Assembly (NCBI RefSeq): GCF_013608025.1
Contig: NZ_VDLV01000048.1
Location: 75,647-107,764, forward strand
Source of the DNA: Pseudomonas brassicacearum subsp. neoaurantiaca
GTDB lineage: Bacteria > Pseudomonadota > Gammaproteobacteria > Pseudomonadales > Pseudomonadaceae
Length of the DNA stretch: 32,118 nt
Direction of reading: 5' to 3'
The number at the start of each line of letters is the position of its first letter. Position 1 is the first letter of the stretch. Under the pieces are notes generated by a model, which saw only the letters and a program-made list of their open reading frames with translations, was not told the DNA's origin and made no database searches. The translations under genes were made by a program, and so were the position numbers. Positions 7,137-15,916 of this stretch are shown here, in pieces.

Positions 7137-8570
7137 TCAGCTTTCGCTGGTCGCCCCGGTCTTGCGCCGTGGAATCCCCAGCCGCTGGCGACGTTCCCAC
7201 AGGCATTTGCGGCTTACGCCCAGCTTGCGTGCCAGTTCCGTCTCGGTCATGTGGTCCTGATGTTCAAGGACGAAATGCTGGAAATAGTCTTCCAGGGACA
7301 GATCCTCGGTGGGTTCATGGCTGGTGTTGTTGGCGGCGCCTCCCTGTTGTGGGGCCAGGCCGATGAATTCTTCGTCGTCCAGGTCACTCAGTTCGATGTC
7401 GATGCCCAGCAGGTCCGCTGAGATTTCCGGGCTTTCGCTCAGGATCACCGCTCGCTCCACAGCGTTTTCCAGCTCGCGGACGTTACCGGGCCAAGCGTAA
7501 TGACGAATGGCTTGCTCGGCATCCAGAGCAAATTTCAAGTCGGTACGGTTGATTCGCGCGCTCTGGCGGGCGAGGAAGGCATTGGCGATTTCGTTGACGT
7601 CAGCACCGCGCTCGCGCAGGGGGGGCAGTTTCAGGGCAATCACGTGCAGGCGGTAATAAAGGTCTTCACGGAACTGTCCGATCTTCGCCAAGCTCTTCAG
7701 GTCCCGGTGCGTTGCCGCGATGAGGCGTACGTCGACCTTCTGTGACTGGACCGAGCCGACTCGACGGATCTCGCCTTCCTGGAGTACCCGCAGCAATCGC
7801 GCCTGGGCTTCCAGTGGCAGTTCGCCGATTTCATCGAGGAACAGCGTGCCGCCGTCCGCCGCTTCCACCAAGCCGGCACGCCCGGCGCTGGCGCCCGTGA
7901 ACGCGCCTTTTTCGTGGCCGAACAGCTCGGATTCGATCAGGCTTTCCGGAATGGCCGCGCAGTTCACCGAAATCATCGGCGCCTTGGCCCTGCGGGACAG
8001 GTTGTGCAGCGCCCGGGCCACCAACTCCTTGCCCGTGCCGGACTCGCCCTGGATCAGCACATTGGAGTCAGTCGGCGCCACTTTGCGGATCTTGACGTAC
8101 AGATCCTGCATCGGCGGGCAGGAACCGATGATGCCGATTTCGCCGTTGCTATTGCTGGCCCCCGCCTTCCCGGCGGCGACCTTGCCGTTCGTCGGTTCCG
8201 CCGGCTGGCTGGTCGCTGTCTGGCGGTCACGCAGGATACGAGCCACGGCCTGGAGCATCTCATCGTGGTCGAATGGTTTGGCGATGTAATCCACCGCGCC
8301 CATTTTCATGGAGTCGACCGCCGAACGCAGGCTGGCGTAACTGGTCATGATCAGCACCGGCGTGCCCTGTCCGAGCTTGATCAATTCGGTCCCGGGGGCG
8401 CCGGGCAGGCGCAGGTCGCTGACGATCAGGTCAAACGTGGGAATGCTGAAACGCTCTTGTGCTTCCTGCACGGAACCGGCTTCGCTGACCTGGTACTGGT
8501 TGCGTTCCAGCAGGCGGCGCAAGGCGGAGCGGATAATTGTTTCGTCTTCGACGATCAAAATGTGCGGCAT
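7137..8570 (-). CDS. cbrB: CbrB, sigma-54-dependent response regulator
   Basis: NtrC-family regulator of carbon and nitrogen source use. Its 477 residues comprise a receiver domain (about 1-115; phosphoacceptor Asp52 in IVSDLRLPG; Lys98 in AKPF), an AAA+ domain with Walker A GESGTGKE (175-182), the sigma-54 contact loop GAFTGA (222-227) and Walker B TLFLDE (242-247), and a Fis-type helix-turn-helix near the C-terminus (ETELARKLGVSRKCLWERR). It starts 22 bases after the cbrA stop on the same strand. Downstream are its own binding-site-like palindromes and the sigma-54 promoter of crcZ. Identity rests on both sequence and the cbrA-cbrB-crcZ arrangement. Confidence 0.96.
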   Translation of the reverse strand: MPHILIVEDETIIRSALRRLLERNQYQVSEAGSVQEAQERFSIPTFDLIVSDLRLPGAPGTELIKLGQGTPVLIMTSYASLRSAVDSMKMGAVDYIAKPFDHDEMLQAVARILRDRQTATSQPAEPTNGKVAAGKAGASNSNGEIGIIGSCPPMQDLYVKIRKVAPTDSNVLIQGESGTGKELVARALHNLSRRAKAPMISVNCAAIPESLIESELFGHEKGAFTGASAGRAGLVEAADGGTLFLDEIGELPLEAQARLLRVLQEGEIRRVGSVQSQKVDVRLIAATHRDLKSLAKIGQFREDLYYRLHVIALKLPPLRERGADVNEIANAFLARQSARINRTDLKFALDAEQAIRHYAWPGNVRELENAVERAVILSESPEISADLLGIDIELSDLDDEEFIGLAPQQGGAANNTSHEPTEDLSLEDYFQHFVLEHQDHMTETELARKLGVSRKCLWERRQRLGIPRRKTGATSES

Positions 8571-8592
8571 TGATTCGATTCTCTCGACGGTC

Positions 8593-11547
8593 TCAGTTCA
8601 CAGCGGACGTCGCTTCGACATGACGCGGCAAGGTGACCCGGATACGGGTGCCGCGCTGGCTCTGAACATCGGCCGGGCTGTCGATGGTGATTTGTCCATA
8701 ATGCTCTTCAACGATGGAATAGACCAGTGCGAGGCCCAGACCGGTGCCTTCGCCAGGATCCTTGGTGGTGAAGAAGGGTTCGAACAATCGGTCCATGATG
8801 TTCTGTGGGATACCGCTGCCTTCGTCTTCGACGATCAGGTCGACCGTATGTTCGAAGGCTTCACTCCTGACACGCACCGCGCTGCCAGCCGGTGAGGCGT
8901 CGCGCGCGTTGGACAACAGGTTGATCAGTACTTGGGCGAGCCGTTGGGGATCGCCGTCGACCCAGTGATCCGGGTCGCACAAATTGTAGAACTGGACTTC
9001 GAAATTGCGCCGGTTGAGCGCCAACAGACCGATAGCATCCTGCGCCACTTCGGCCAGGCAGACGGGTTCGTCATTGTGCTGATGGCCGCCGGCATGGGCG
9101 AAACTCATCAGGGACTGGACGATACGCGAGACGCGTTTGGTCTGTTCGAGGATCTGGCCGCTGATTTCCGTCAGCTCGCCGTCCTCCTCGCGCTCTTCGC
9201 GAAGATTTTGCGCCAGGCACGCGATGCCGGTGATCGGGTTGCCGATTTCGTGGGCCACGCCGGCCGCCAGTCGACCGATGCTGGCCAGTCGCTCAGAGTG
9301 GACCAGCTTGTCTTCGAGCATCTGGGTGTCGGTCAGGTCTTCCACCAGCAGCACCAGGCCACTGTTACCCGGCGCCAGCGGTTCGTCGATTGCTGCCTTG
9401 TGCAGGTTCAGCCAGCGGGTCTGGCCGTCGAGCGCCAGGTGTTGTTTGTGCAGATGTTCGTCCGGCAGGTCGATGAAGCCTTGCAGCAAGCCCTTCCACG
9501 GCTCGCCCAGCGTACTCAAGCGCGAACCGACCACGCGTTGGGCGGCGATGCCGGTCAGTTCTTCCATTGCCTTGTTCCACATCAGGATTTCCTGGTCCTT
9601 GGCGAGGGAGCAGACACCCATTGGCAGTTCCTGCAAGGTCTGGCGGTGATAACGACGCAGGGCGTCCAGCTCGGCGGCCAGGCCGGTGAGGCGCGAGTGG
9701 TAGTCCTCGAGGCGGCTTTCGATGAAGTGGATGTCTTCGGTGACATAGTTCTCACCGCCGGCCTTGTAGGGCAAGAAGGTCTCGACCATGTCCTGGGCCA
9801 CGCTGGGGCCCATCAGGCCGGACAGGTTGGCTTCGATCCGGTCGCGCAATCGGCGCAAGGCGTATGGACGGCGCTCGTCGAACGGCAGGTAAAGGTCGCG
9901 CAGGGCTTGCTCGACTTCCTTTTGCGCGGCCTTGGCACCAAGGGGTTTGGCCAGTTGGGTAGCAAACTCCTGGGGCGAGGCAGCGTGCAGTTCACGGCGC
10001 TGCGGCCGGCGCACGTTATCCACGGCGCAGGCTTCGGCGGCGCTGGCTTCTTCGCTGCTGGCGTTGGTGAACAGCGAAATCAGGGTGAACATCAGCACGT
10101 TCGCCGCCAGCGAGGCGATGGCTGCCATGTGCCAACTGGTGTCGTCGAGCACGTAGATCATGTTCAGCAGTGGAATATAGAAACCCTGCAGGTTGCCCAG
10201 CAGTGGCAACAGCATGGCGACCAGCCAGACCACAATCCCCGCCAGCAGGCCGGCGATGAAACCGCGGCGGTTGGCGGTTGGCCAATACAAAACTGACAGT
10301 ACGCCGGGCAGGAACTGCAGGGTTGCAACGAACGCGACGATGCCCAGGTTGGCCAGGTCCTGTCCGTCGCCCAGCATTAGATAGAAACCGTAGCCGGCCA
10401 TGATGATCGCGACGATCAATGCGCGACGGGTCCATTTCAGCCAGCGATAGATGTTCCCCTCTGCTGGAGGTTGGTAAAGCGGCAGCACCAAGTGGTTGAG
10501 GGCCATGCCCGACAGCGCCAGGGTGGTGACGATGATCAGGCCGCTGGCCGCTGACAGGCCGCCGACATAGGCCAGCAGCGCCAGCGCCTCGTTGTTGGCG
10601 GCGATGCCGATGCCGAGGGTGAAATATTCCGGGTTGGTGCTGGCGCCCAGTTTCAACCCGGCCCAGAGGATCAGCGGCACGGCCAGGCTCATCAACAGCA
10701 GGAACAGCGGCAGGCCCCAGCTCGCACTGACCAGCGAGCGCGGGTTGAGGTTTTCGGTGAAGGTCATGTGATACATGTGCGGCATCACGATCGCCGAGGC
10801 GAAGAACACCAGCAGCAGCGTGCGCCATGGGCCTTCCTGGAGCGGCGTGTGCAGCGCGGCGAGGGCGGTCTGGTTCTGCAGCAGCCAGATTTCGAGCTGC
10901 TGCGGGCCGTCGAATACGCCATACAAGGCATAGAGGCCGACGCCGCCGATGGCGATCAGCTTGATCACCGATTCGAAGGCGATCGCGAATACCAGGCCTT
11001 CGTGTTTTTCACGGGTGGCGATGTGCCGTGAGCCGAAGAAAATCGTGAAGAGGATGATCAGGACGCAGAAACTCAGCGCCACCCGGTGCTGCACCGGTTC
11101 TCGGGTCAGGATGCTGATGGAGTCGGCGACCGCCTGCATTTGGAGCGCGAGCAATGGCAGCACGCCGACCAGCATGAAGATCGTGGTCAGCGCGCCCGCC
11201 CAGGTGCTGCGAAAGCGAAAGGCGAACAGGTCGGCCAACGATGACAATTGATAGGTGCGGGTGATTTTCAGGATCGGGTAGAGCAGCACCGGTGCCAACA
11301 GGAAGGCTCCGGACACGCCAAGGTAACTGGACAGGAAACCATAGCCGTACTGATAGGCCAGGCCCACCGTGCCATAGAACGCCCATGCACTGGCATATAC
11401 ACCCAGCGACAGGGTGTAGGTCAGCGGATGGCGAATGATCGCGCGCGGGATCATGCCTCGTTCGCTGATCCAGGCTACGCCGAACAGCACCGCCAGGTAG
11501 GCGGCGCTGATCAGGATCATCTGGGTCAGGCTAAAGCTCATCGGCAT
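8593..11547 (-). CDS. cbrA: CbrA, transporter-fused sensor histidine kinase
   Basis: Membrane sensor partner of CbrB. The 984 residues start with an SLC5/sodium-solute-symporter-like domain of about a dozen hydrophobic segments (about 1-510). A PAS region follows (LPMGVCSLAKDQEILMWNKAM and onward), then the kinase core: H-box GVAHEIGNPITG with His766, N-box LINLLSNARDAS, and G-boxes EDEGSGIP and GEGTGLGLAL. Histidine transport has been reported for this protein in relatives. The start MPMSFSLTQ at 11547 lies inside the cbrX 3' end (17-base overlap), and a second ATG is two codons in; neither has a clear Shine-Dalgarno, so initiation may be coupled to cbrX translation. Confidence 0.95.
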   Translation of the reverse strand: MPMSFSLTQMILISAAYLAVLFGVAWISERGMIPRAIIRHPLTYTLSLGVYASAWAFYGTVGLAYQYGYGFLSSYLGVSGAFLLAPVLLYPILKITRTYQLSSLADLFAFRFRSTWAGALTTIFMLVGVLPLLALQMQAVADSISILTREPVQHRVALSFCVLIILFTIFFGSRHIATREKHEGLVFAIAFESVIKLIAIGGVGLYALYGVFDGPQQLEIWLLQNQTALAALHTPLQEGPWRTLLLVFFASAIVMPHMYHMTFTENLNPRSLVSASWGLPLFLLLMSLAVPLILWAGLKLGASTNPEYFTLGIGIAANNEALALLAYVGGLSAASGLIIVTTLALSGMALNHLVLPLYQPPAEGNIYRWLKWTRRALIVAIIMAGYGFYLMLGDGQDLANLGIVAFVATLQFLPGVLSVLYWPTANRRGFIAGLLAGIVVWLVAMLLPLLGNLQGFYIPLLNMIYVLDDTSWHMAAIASLAANVLMFTLISLFTNASSEEASAAEACAVDNVRRPQRRELHAASPQEFATQLAKPLGAKAAQKEVEQALRDLYLPFDERRPYALRRLRDRIEANLSGLMGPSVAQDMVETFLPYKAGGENYVTEDIHFIESRLEDYHSRLTGLAAELDALRRYHRQTLQELPMGVCSLAKDQEILMWNKAMEELTGIAAQRVVGSRLSTLGEPWKGLLQGFIDLPDEHLHKQHLALDGQTRWLNLHKAAIDEPLAPGNSGLVLLVEDLTDTQMLEDKLVHSERLASIGRLAAGVAHEIGNPITGIACLAQNLREEREEDGELTEISGQILEQTKRVSRIVQSLMSFAHAGGHQHNDEPVCLAEVAQDAIGLLALNRRNFEVQFYNLCDPDHWVDGDPQRLAQVLINLLSNARDASPAGSAVRVRSEAFEHTVDLIVEDEGSGIPQNIMDRLFEPFFTTKDPGEGTGLGLALVYSIVEEHYGQITIDSPADVQSQRGTRIRVTLPRHVEATSAVN

Positions 11548-11707
11548 CTTTTTGGCTCTGAAGGATAAAGGTCACGACGATCAGGATCAGCCAGAGCAGA
11601 TACGGCCGATACCAGGCACCCGTGGCATCGATCCACCAATCCATGATGGCCGGGGAGAACAGGTAAATCCCCACTACCAGGAGCAGGACCAAGCGATAGA
11701 TGTACAT
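11531..11707 (-). CDS. cbrX: CbrX, small membrane protein overlapping cbrA
   Basis: A 58-residue ORF starting ATG at 11707 (MYIYRLVLLLVVGIYLFSP) and ending TAG at 11531-11533. A purine-rich AAGAGAG lies about 8 nt before the ATG. It has two hydrophobic segments (about residues 5-20 and 36-49) around a Trp-rich loop (IMDWWIDATGAWYRP) and a charged C-terminus QSQKDADEL. Its last 17 bases overlap the start of cbrA in another frame. Position and coupling match the cbrX gene described upstream of cbrA in P. putida (from memory). Function is not established; a role in translation or assembly of CbrA is an inference. Confidence 0.85.
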   Translation of the reverse strand: MYIYRLVLLLVVGIYLFSPAIMDWWIDATGAWYRPYLLWLILIVVTFILQSQKDADEL

Positions 11708-11750
11708 CCCGGTCTCTCTTTTTTATGCACGTGCCCGAAAACGTGCGGCG

Positions 11751-11778
11751 ATGGTAACGGATAGGCGGCAGGCTGCAA
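11751..11778 (-). promoter_or_regulatory. Candidate sigma-70 promoter for cbrXAB
   Basis: Minus-strand TTGCAG (11778-11773), 16 bases, TACCAT (11756-11751), in the short gap between gluQ and cbrX. Weak match; the operon could also be read through from gluQ. Confidence 0.35.
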
Positions 11779-11784
11779 GGGCCG

Positions 11785-12666
11785 TCACTGTATTTGCGCT
11801 TCGGGCAGCGCCAGTGTGCGCGGGATCTGCCCCGCATCCCAGTGGCGAATGCCCCAGGCCAGCAGCTCTCGTGGGCTGGCATCGACCAGCTCCGGCGCCG
11901 GTTGTTGGCCCAACGCGCGCAACGCCCTTAACAGCAGCGGCGTTGCCTGGTCGGCGGTCAACGGTGGCGAGCGATAGGATTTGCCGAGCTTGTGTCCGTC
12001 CGGTTGGGTGATCAGCGGCACGTGCAGATAACGCGGTTGTGGTAACCCAAGCAGTTCTTGCAGGTAGAGTTGGCGCGGCGTGGAATCCAGCAGGTCGGCG
12101 CCGCGGACAATGTCGGTGACGCCTTGCCAGGCATCGTCGAGGACCACGGCCAATTGATAGGCATAGAGTCCGTCGCGACGGCGAATCACGAAGTCGCCCG
12201 CTTCGCGGCCCAGGTGTTGGCGGAACTCGCCTTGGACCCGGTCGACGAAGTGATATTCGAGTTCCGGAACGCGCAGGCGGATGGCGGCGTCCTCGGCGTT
12301 GTGACCGGCGTTGCGGCACAATCCCGGATAAATGCCTTGATACGGTTCCAATTGCTTGCGCGAACAGGTGCAGGCGTAGGCCAGGCCTTGGCTGAACAAG
12401 CGATCGATGACCTGCTGATAGGCTTCGTGGCGGTCACTCTGGCGCACCATTTCGCCATCCCATTCAAACCCGTAGCTTTCCAGTGCCTTGAGAATCGCCG
12501 CTTGCGCGCCGGGCTCTTCCCGTGGCGGGTCGAGGTCTTCCATGCGCAACAACCAGCGCCCACCCACGGCCCGGGCGTCGAGATACGACGCCAGCGCGGC
12601 GACCAGCGAGCCGAAATGCAGGTGGCCGCTGGGGGTGGGGGCGAAGCGTCCGGTGTAGGCAGTCAT
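11785..12666 (-). CDS. gluQ: Glutamyl-Q tRNA(Asp) synthetase
   Basis: Truncated GluRS paralogue that attaches glutamate to queuosine at position 34 of tRNA(Asp). The 293 residues contain the HIGH-like GHLHFGS (about 14-20), a zinc-site region with CTCSRKQ and a later GLCR, and the KMSKS-like HKLGKSYRS. It lacks the C-terminal anticodon-binding domain of full GluRS, as expected. Adjacent to dksA on the same strand, a linkage known in other gammaproteobacteria; here a REPIN and a strong terminator separate them. Identity is secure. Confidence 0.95.
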   Translation of the reverse strand: MTAYTGRFAPTPSGHLHFGSLVAALASYLDARAVGGRWLLRMEDLDPPREEPGAQAAILKALESYGFEWDGEMVRQSDRHEAYQQVIDRLFSQGLAYACTCSRKQLEPYQGIYPGLCRNAGHNAEDAAIRLRVPELEYHFVDRVQGEFRQHLGREAGDFVIRRRDGLYAYQLAVVLDDAWQGVTDIVRGADLLDSTPRQLYLQELLGLPQPRYLHVPLITQPDGHKLGKSYRSPPLTADQATPLLLRALRALGQQPAPELVDASPRELLAWGIRHWDAGQIPRTLALPEAQIQ

Positions 12667-12722
12667 AGGCGAATGTTACTGGGTCCGGGCAGGAGGAATA
12701 CGATCTCGACAACAAAGCATAT

Positions 12723-12819
12723 CCCCTGTGGGAGCGAGCTTGCTCGCGATAGCAGTGGGTCAGCCGACATTGATGTGTCTGACAGGTCGCTATCGCGAGC
12801 AAGCTCGCTCCCACAGGGG
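12723..12819. repeat. REPIN between dksA and gluQ
   Basis: Longest copy in the window: pairing extends beyond the core arms (CCCC at 12723-12726 with GGGG at 12816-12819, and TAG/CTA inside). Core arms are at 12727-12750 and about 12792-12815. Confidence 0.92.
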
Positions 12820-12848
12820 GGCACCAAAGCTTGGAGAAAATATCGCAA

Positions 12849-12879
12849 ACAAAAAACGGAGCGTATGAACGCTCCGTTT
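12849..12879 (-). terminator. dksA terminator
   Basis: Minus-strand stem AAACGGAGCG/CGCTCCGTTT (arms 12870-12879 and 12854-12863, 6-base loop) followed by a T run down to 12849. It starts about 19 bases after the dksA stop. Confidence 0.88.
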
Positions 12880-12897
12880 CGATGACAGCCCCGGCGA

Positions 12898-13341
12898 TTA
12901 CTTGCCGACCTGTTTTTCCTTGATTTCCGCGAGAGTCTTGCAGTCGACGCACATGTCGGCGGTCGGACGTGCTTCCAGTCGCTTGACGCCAATCTCGACG
13001 CCGCAGGATTCGCACCAGCCGTACTCTTCGTCTTCGATCAATTGCAGCGTCTTGTCGATTTTCTTGATCAGCTTGCGTTCACGGTCGCGGGCGCGCAATT
13101 CAAGGCTGAATTCTTCTTCCTGGCTGGCACGGTCTGCCGGGTCAGGGAAGTTGGCCGCGTCGTCCTTCATATGGTCGACCGTGCGATCGACTTCTTGCAT
13201 CAGGTCCTGTTTCCACTTGTTCAGGATCCTGGTGAAGTGCGCGCGCATGGGGGCGCCCATGTACTCCTCGCCCTCTTTCGCGACATATGGCTCAAACCCG
13301 CTGAGCGACTGATTTTCTTTCTGCTTTGCTTGGGTGGGCAT
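12898..13341 (-). CDS. dksA: RNA polymerase-binding transcription factor DksA
   Basis: Secondary-channel factor that works with ppGpp in the stringent response, repressing rRNA promoters and activating amino-acid operons. 147 residues; the coiled-coil tip motif is intact (FPDPADRA, Asp67, Asp70, Ala72), and four cysteines (110, 113, 131, 134) form the canonical zinc finger rather than a cysteine-poor paralogue. ATG 13341 (MPTQAKQKENQ) was chosen over an upstream extension because it matches the family and is preceded by GAGGCGG. Likely targets include the rRNA promoter at the right end of this window (inference). Confidence 0.97.
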   Translation of the reverse strand: MPTQAKQKENQSLSGFEPYVAKEGEEYMGAPMRAHFTRILNKWKQDLMQEVDRTVDHMKDDAANFPDPADRASQEEEFSLELRARDRERKLIKKIDKTLQLIEDEEYGWCESCGVEIGVKRLEARPTADMCVDCKTLAEIKEKQVGK

Positions 13342-13679
13342 GAATGGACCGCCTCTACTCTTGTAATCCACTACGCAGGATTGCTCCATCACCGACACCT
13401 GCCGGCCCTGCGGCTGCAAGCGGGCGAACTTACCAGATCAAATCGGGCCGCGCTACTCCCGGTTGTCGAGCCTGGCGCGGCTGGGGCCTGTAAAACTTGG
13501 CCGGGTCCGGTCCGGTGGGGTCGCAAACCTGCTCAATGCTTGATTTTAGTCAAGCCTGGGTTAAACGCTGGAGTCATTTCCAGCGATCTACGGGCTAGGA
13601 CCGTTTTAGATTTGCGCTCGTTCCCGCAGCTGTTCGCGAGTTGGGTAGAATCGGTTCTTTTTTCGTGAAGGACGGCCCA
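13342..13679. other. Divergent intergenic region dksA / aminotransferase
   Basis: 338 bases without a gene. Visible: a 7-bp hairpin CGCTGGA/TCCAGCG (13566-13572 and 13579-13585), a short palindrome CTTGA/TCAAG (13539-13543, 13550-13554), and a TAGAAT -10-like hexamer at 13646-13651 for the plus-strand gene, without a good -35. No small ORF with a ribosome-binding site stood out. Confidence 0.4.
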
Positions 13680-14852
13680 ATGGCCCAGCCCTACAGCGCA
13701 CGCAGTCGTGCCATCGAACCGTTCCACGTCATGGCGTTGCTGGCGCGTGCCAACGAATTGCAAGCTGCCGGGCACGACGTCATTCACCTGGAGATCGGCG
13801 AGCCGGACTTCACCACCGCCGAGCCGATCATCCAGGCCGGCCAGGCGGCCTTGGCGGCGGGCAAGACCCGGTACACTGCGGCTCGCGGAATCCCTGAACT
13901 GCGCGAGGCCATCGCCGGTTTCTACGCGCAACGCTACGGTGTGGACATCGATCCTCGACGCGTCCTGGTAACGCCGGGTGGGTCCGGCGCGTTGCTGCTG
14001 GCCAGCGCCTTGCTGGTGGACCCAGGCAAGCACTGGCTGCTGGCCGACCCTGGTTATCCGTGCAACCGACATTTTCTGCGCCTGATCGAAGGCTCGGCGC
14101 AACTGGTGCCGGTGGGGCCGGACGTGCAGTACCAATTGACCCCGGATCTGGTGGATCGTCATTGGGACATGAACAGCGTCGGTGCGTTGGTTGCCTCCCC
14201 GGCCAACCCGACCGGGACGGTTCTTTCCCGGGATGAGTTGGCGGGCCTGTCCAGGGCAATCAAAGGTCACAACGGCCATCTGGTGGTCGACGAGATCTAT
14301 CACGGCCTGACCTACGGCACCGACGCCGCCAGCGTGCTGGAGGTCGATGACGATGCGTTTGTCCTGAACAGTTTTTCCAAGTATTTCGGCATGACCGGCT
14401 GGCGGCTCGGCTGGCTGGTAGCGCCTTCGGCGGCTGTCGGTGAGTTGGAAAAACTCGCCCAAAACCTCTACATCAGCGCACCCAGCATGGCCCAATACGC
14501 TGCCCTGGCGTGTTTCGAGCCTGCGACCATCGAGATTTTCGAGCAACGTCGTGCCGAGTTCGCGTTGCGCCGCGACTTCCTCCTGCCGGCTTTGCGCGAG
14601 TTGGGGTTCGGCATCGCCGTGGAGCCGCAAGGCGCGTTCTACCTATATGCCGACATCAGCGCATTCGGCGGCGATGCCTTTGCGTTCTGCCAGCACTTTT
14701 TGGAAACCGAACACGTGGCGTTCACGCCGGGGCTGGATTTCGGTCGCCATCAGGCCGGCCATCACGTGCGGTTTGCCTACACCCAAAGCCTGCCGCGGCT
14801 ACAGGAAGCGGTGGACCGAATTGAACGTGGATTGCGGAGTTGGCAAGGCTGA
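13680..14852 (+). CDS. Class I/II PLP-dependent aminotransferase
   Basis: Cytoplasmic fold-type I aminotransferase of 390 residues. Landmarks: HLEIGEPDF near residue 35, TRYTAARGIPELREAIA, SPANPTGT, VVDEIYHGLTY, and the Schiff-base lysine Lys234 in SFSKYFGMTGWRLGW. ATG 13680 (MAQPYSARS) has GAAGGA about 7 nt upstream. It overlaps sfsA by one base (TGATG), implying coupled translation. Substrate cannot be read from the sequence; it resembles aspartate/alanine-type enzymes, but no precise activity should be assumed. Confidence 0.9.
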   Translation: MAQPYSARSRAIEPFHVMALLARANELQAAGHDVIHLEIGEPDFTTAEPIIQAGQAALAAGKTRYTAARGIPELREAIAGFYAQRYGVDIDPRRVLVTPGGSGALLLASALLVDPGKHWLLADPGYPCNRHFLRLIEGSAQLVPVGPDVQYQLTPDLVDRHWDMNSVGALVASPANPTGTVLSRDELAGLSRAIKGHNGHLVVDEIYHGLTYGTDAASVLEVDDDAFVLNSFSKYFGMTGWRLGWLVAPSAAVGELEKLAQNLYISAPSMAQYAALACFEPATIEIFEQRRAEFALRRDFLLPALRELGFGIAVEPQGAFYLYADISAFGGDAFAFCQHFLETEHVAFTPGLDFGRHQAGHHVRFAYTQSLPRLQEAVDRIERGLRSWQG

Positions 14853-15610
14853 TGCTTTTTTCCCCGGCTTTGGAAGAAGGACGGCTGATCCGACGTTACA
14901 AACGTTTTCTTGCCGATATCGAGACCGTTCATGGCGAATTGCTGACAATACATTGCCCAAACACTGGCTCGATGCTCAATTGCTTGGCTGAGGGCGCGCG
15001 CGTCTGGTTCAGTCGTTCCAACGACCCCAAGCGCAAGTTGCCGGGCACCTGGGAAATAGGCGAAACCCCTCAGGGGCGCTTGGCCTGCATCAATACCGCG
15101 CGAGCCAATTCGCTGATCGAGGAGGCGCTGCGGGCCGGTGTCATCCAGGAACTGAACGGTTTCACAGGGCTGAAGCGGGAAGTGGCCTATGGCGTGGAAA
15201 ACAGCCGTATCGACTTTCGCCTCGATTATCCCGACCAGACTTCTGCCTGGGTCGAGGTTAAAAGTGTCACGCTGGGTTTCGACGGGACCCACGTGGCGGC
15301 ATTCCCCGATGCGGTGACCCTGCGCGGCGCCAAGCATTTGCGAGAACTGGCCTGCCTGGCTCGGGAAGGCGTGCGCGCGGTGCAGTTGTATTGCGTGAAC
15401 CTGAGCGGCATCGAGGCGGTGCGTCCGGCGCAGGAAATCGATCCGGTGTACGCCGCGGCGTTGCACGAGGCGGTGGCCGCCGGGGTGGAAGTGCTGGCCT
15501 ACGGCGCCACCCTGACGCCGGAGCAGATGTGGGTGGATCGCCCGTTGCCTGTATTGCTCGAGCCGCTACAGCTTGGCCCAGATGCCTTGATCGTCCTCCC
15601 GGCTGTCTAG
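14852..15610 (+). CDS. sfsA: SfsA family DNA-binding / nuclease-like protein
   Basis: 252 residues starting MLFSPALEEGRLIRRYKRF with a family-typical N-terminal OB-like part. The C-terminal half has the PD-(D/E)XK-like core: VENSRIDFRLDY followed by WVEVKSVTLG, and then FPDAVTLRGAKHLREL. SfsA was named for stimulating maltose gene expression in E. coli; its biochemical role is poorly defined. ATG at 14852 shares its A with the preceding TGA stop. The last 45 bases overlap the convergent Rieske gene. Confidence 0.93.
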   Translation: MLFSPALEEGRLIRRYKRFLADIETVHGELLTIHCPNTGSMLNCLAEGARVWFSRSNDPKRKLPGTWEIGETPQGRLACINTARANSLIEEALRAGVIQELNGFTGLKREVAYGVENSRIDFRLDYPDQTSAWVEVKSVTLGFDGTHVAAFPDAVTLRGAKHLRELACLAREGVRAVQLYCVNLSGIEAVRPAQEIDPVYAAALHEAVAAGVEVLAYGATLTPEQMWVDRPLPVLLEPLQLGPDALIVLPAV

Positions 15611-15883
15611 CGCGGTCAGGAGTTGTCCGGCGCAAGGGCCCGCGACGCACTCACCGCTTTCGATCAGGAACAGCGCGCCATGGGTCGCGCACTGGATGAG
15701 ACTGGCGCTGGCGTCGAGAAACTGATCGGGTTGCCATTCCAGCGGCACGCCACGATGGGGGCAACGATTGAGATAGACGTATGCCTGGCCTGCGCGCCGC
15801 ACGGCCAGCAACTTGCGTCCTTCGATGTCGAAGCCGCGACTGCTGTTGTCGGGTAATTCGGCGGCGGTACACAGAAAATTCAT
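15566..15883 (-). CDS. Small Rieske [2Fe-2S] ferredoxin
   Basis: 105-residue soluble protein with both Rieske cluster-binding boxes, CPHRG and CATHG (CxH and CxxH; spacing about 24 residues), and the usual strand preceding the first box (VYLNRCPHRGVPLEW). No membrane anchor or oxygenase catalytic domain, so it resembles stand-alone Rieske electron carriers. No partner reductase or oxygenase gene is nearby, so its redox partner is unknown. Its 3' end overlaps sfsA tail to tail. Confidence 0.9.
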   Translation of the reverse strand: MNFLCTAAELPDNSSRGFDIEGRKLLAVRRAGQAYVYLNRCPHRGVPLEWQPDQFLDASASLIQCATHGALFLIESGECVAGPCAGQLLTALDSREDDQGIWAKL

Positions 15884-15916
15884 GGATGTCTCTATAAGGT
15901 GTCTGCGTTGAATCCT

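Noticed and set aside
8932..10296. Long plus-strand frame of 454 codons opposite cbrA
   Set aside because: Antisense shadow in GC-rich DNA; the opposite frame has intact kinase motifs, and this translation has no recognisable domain.
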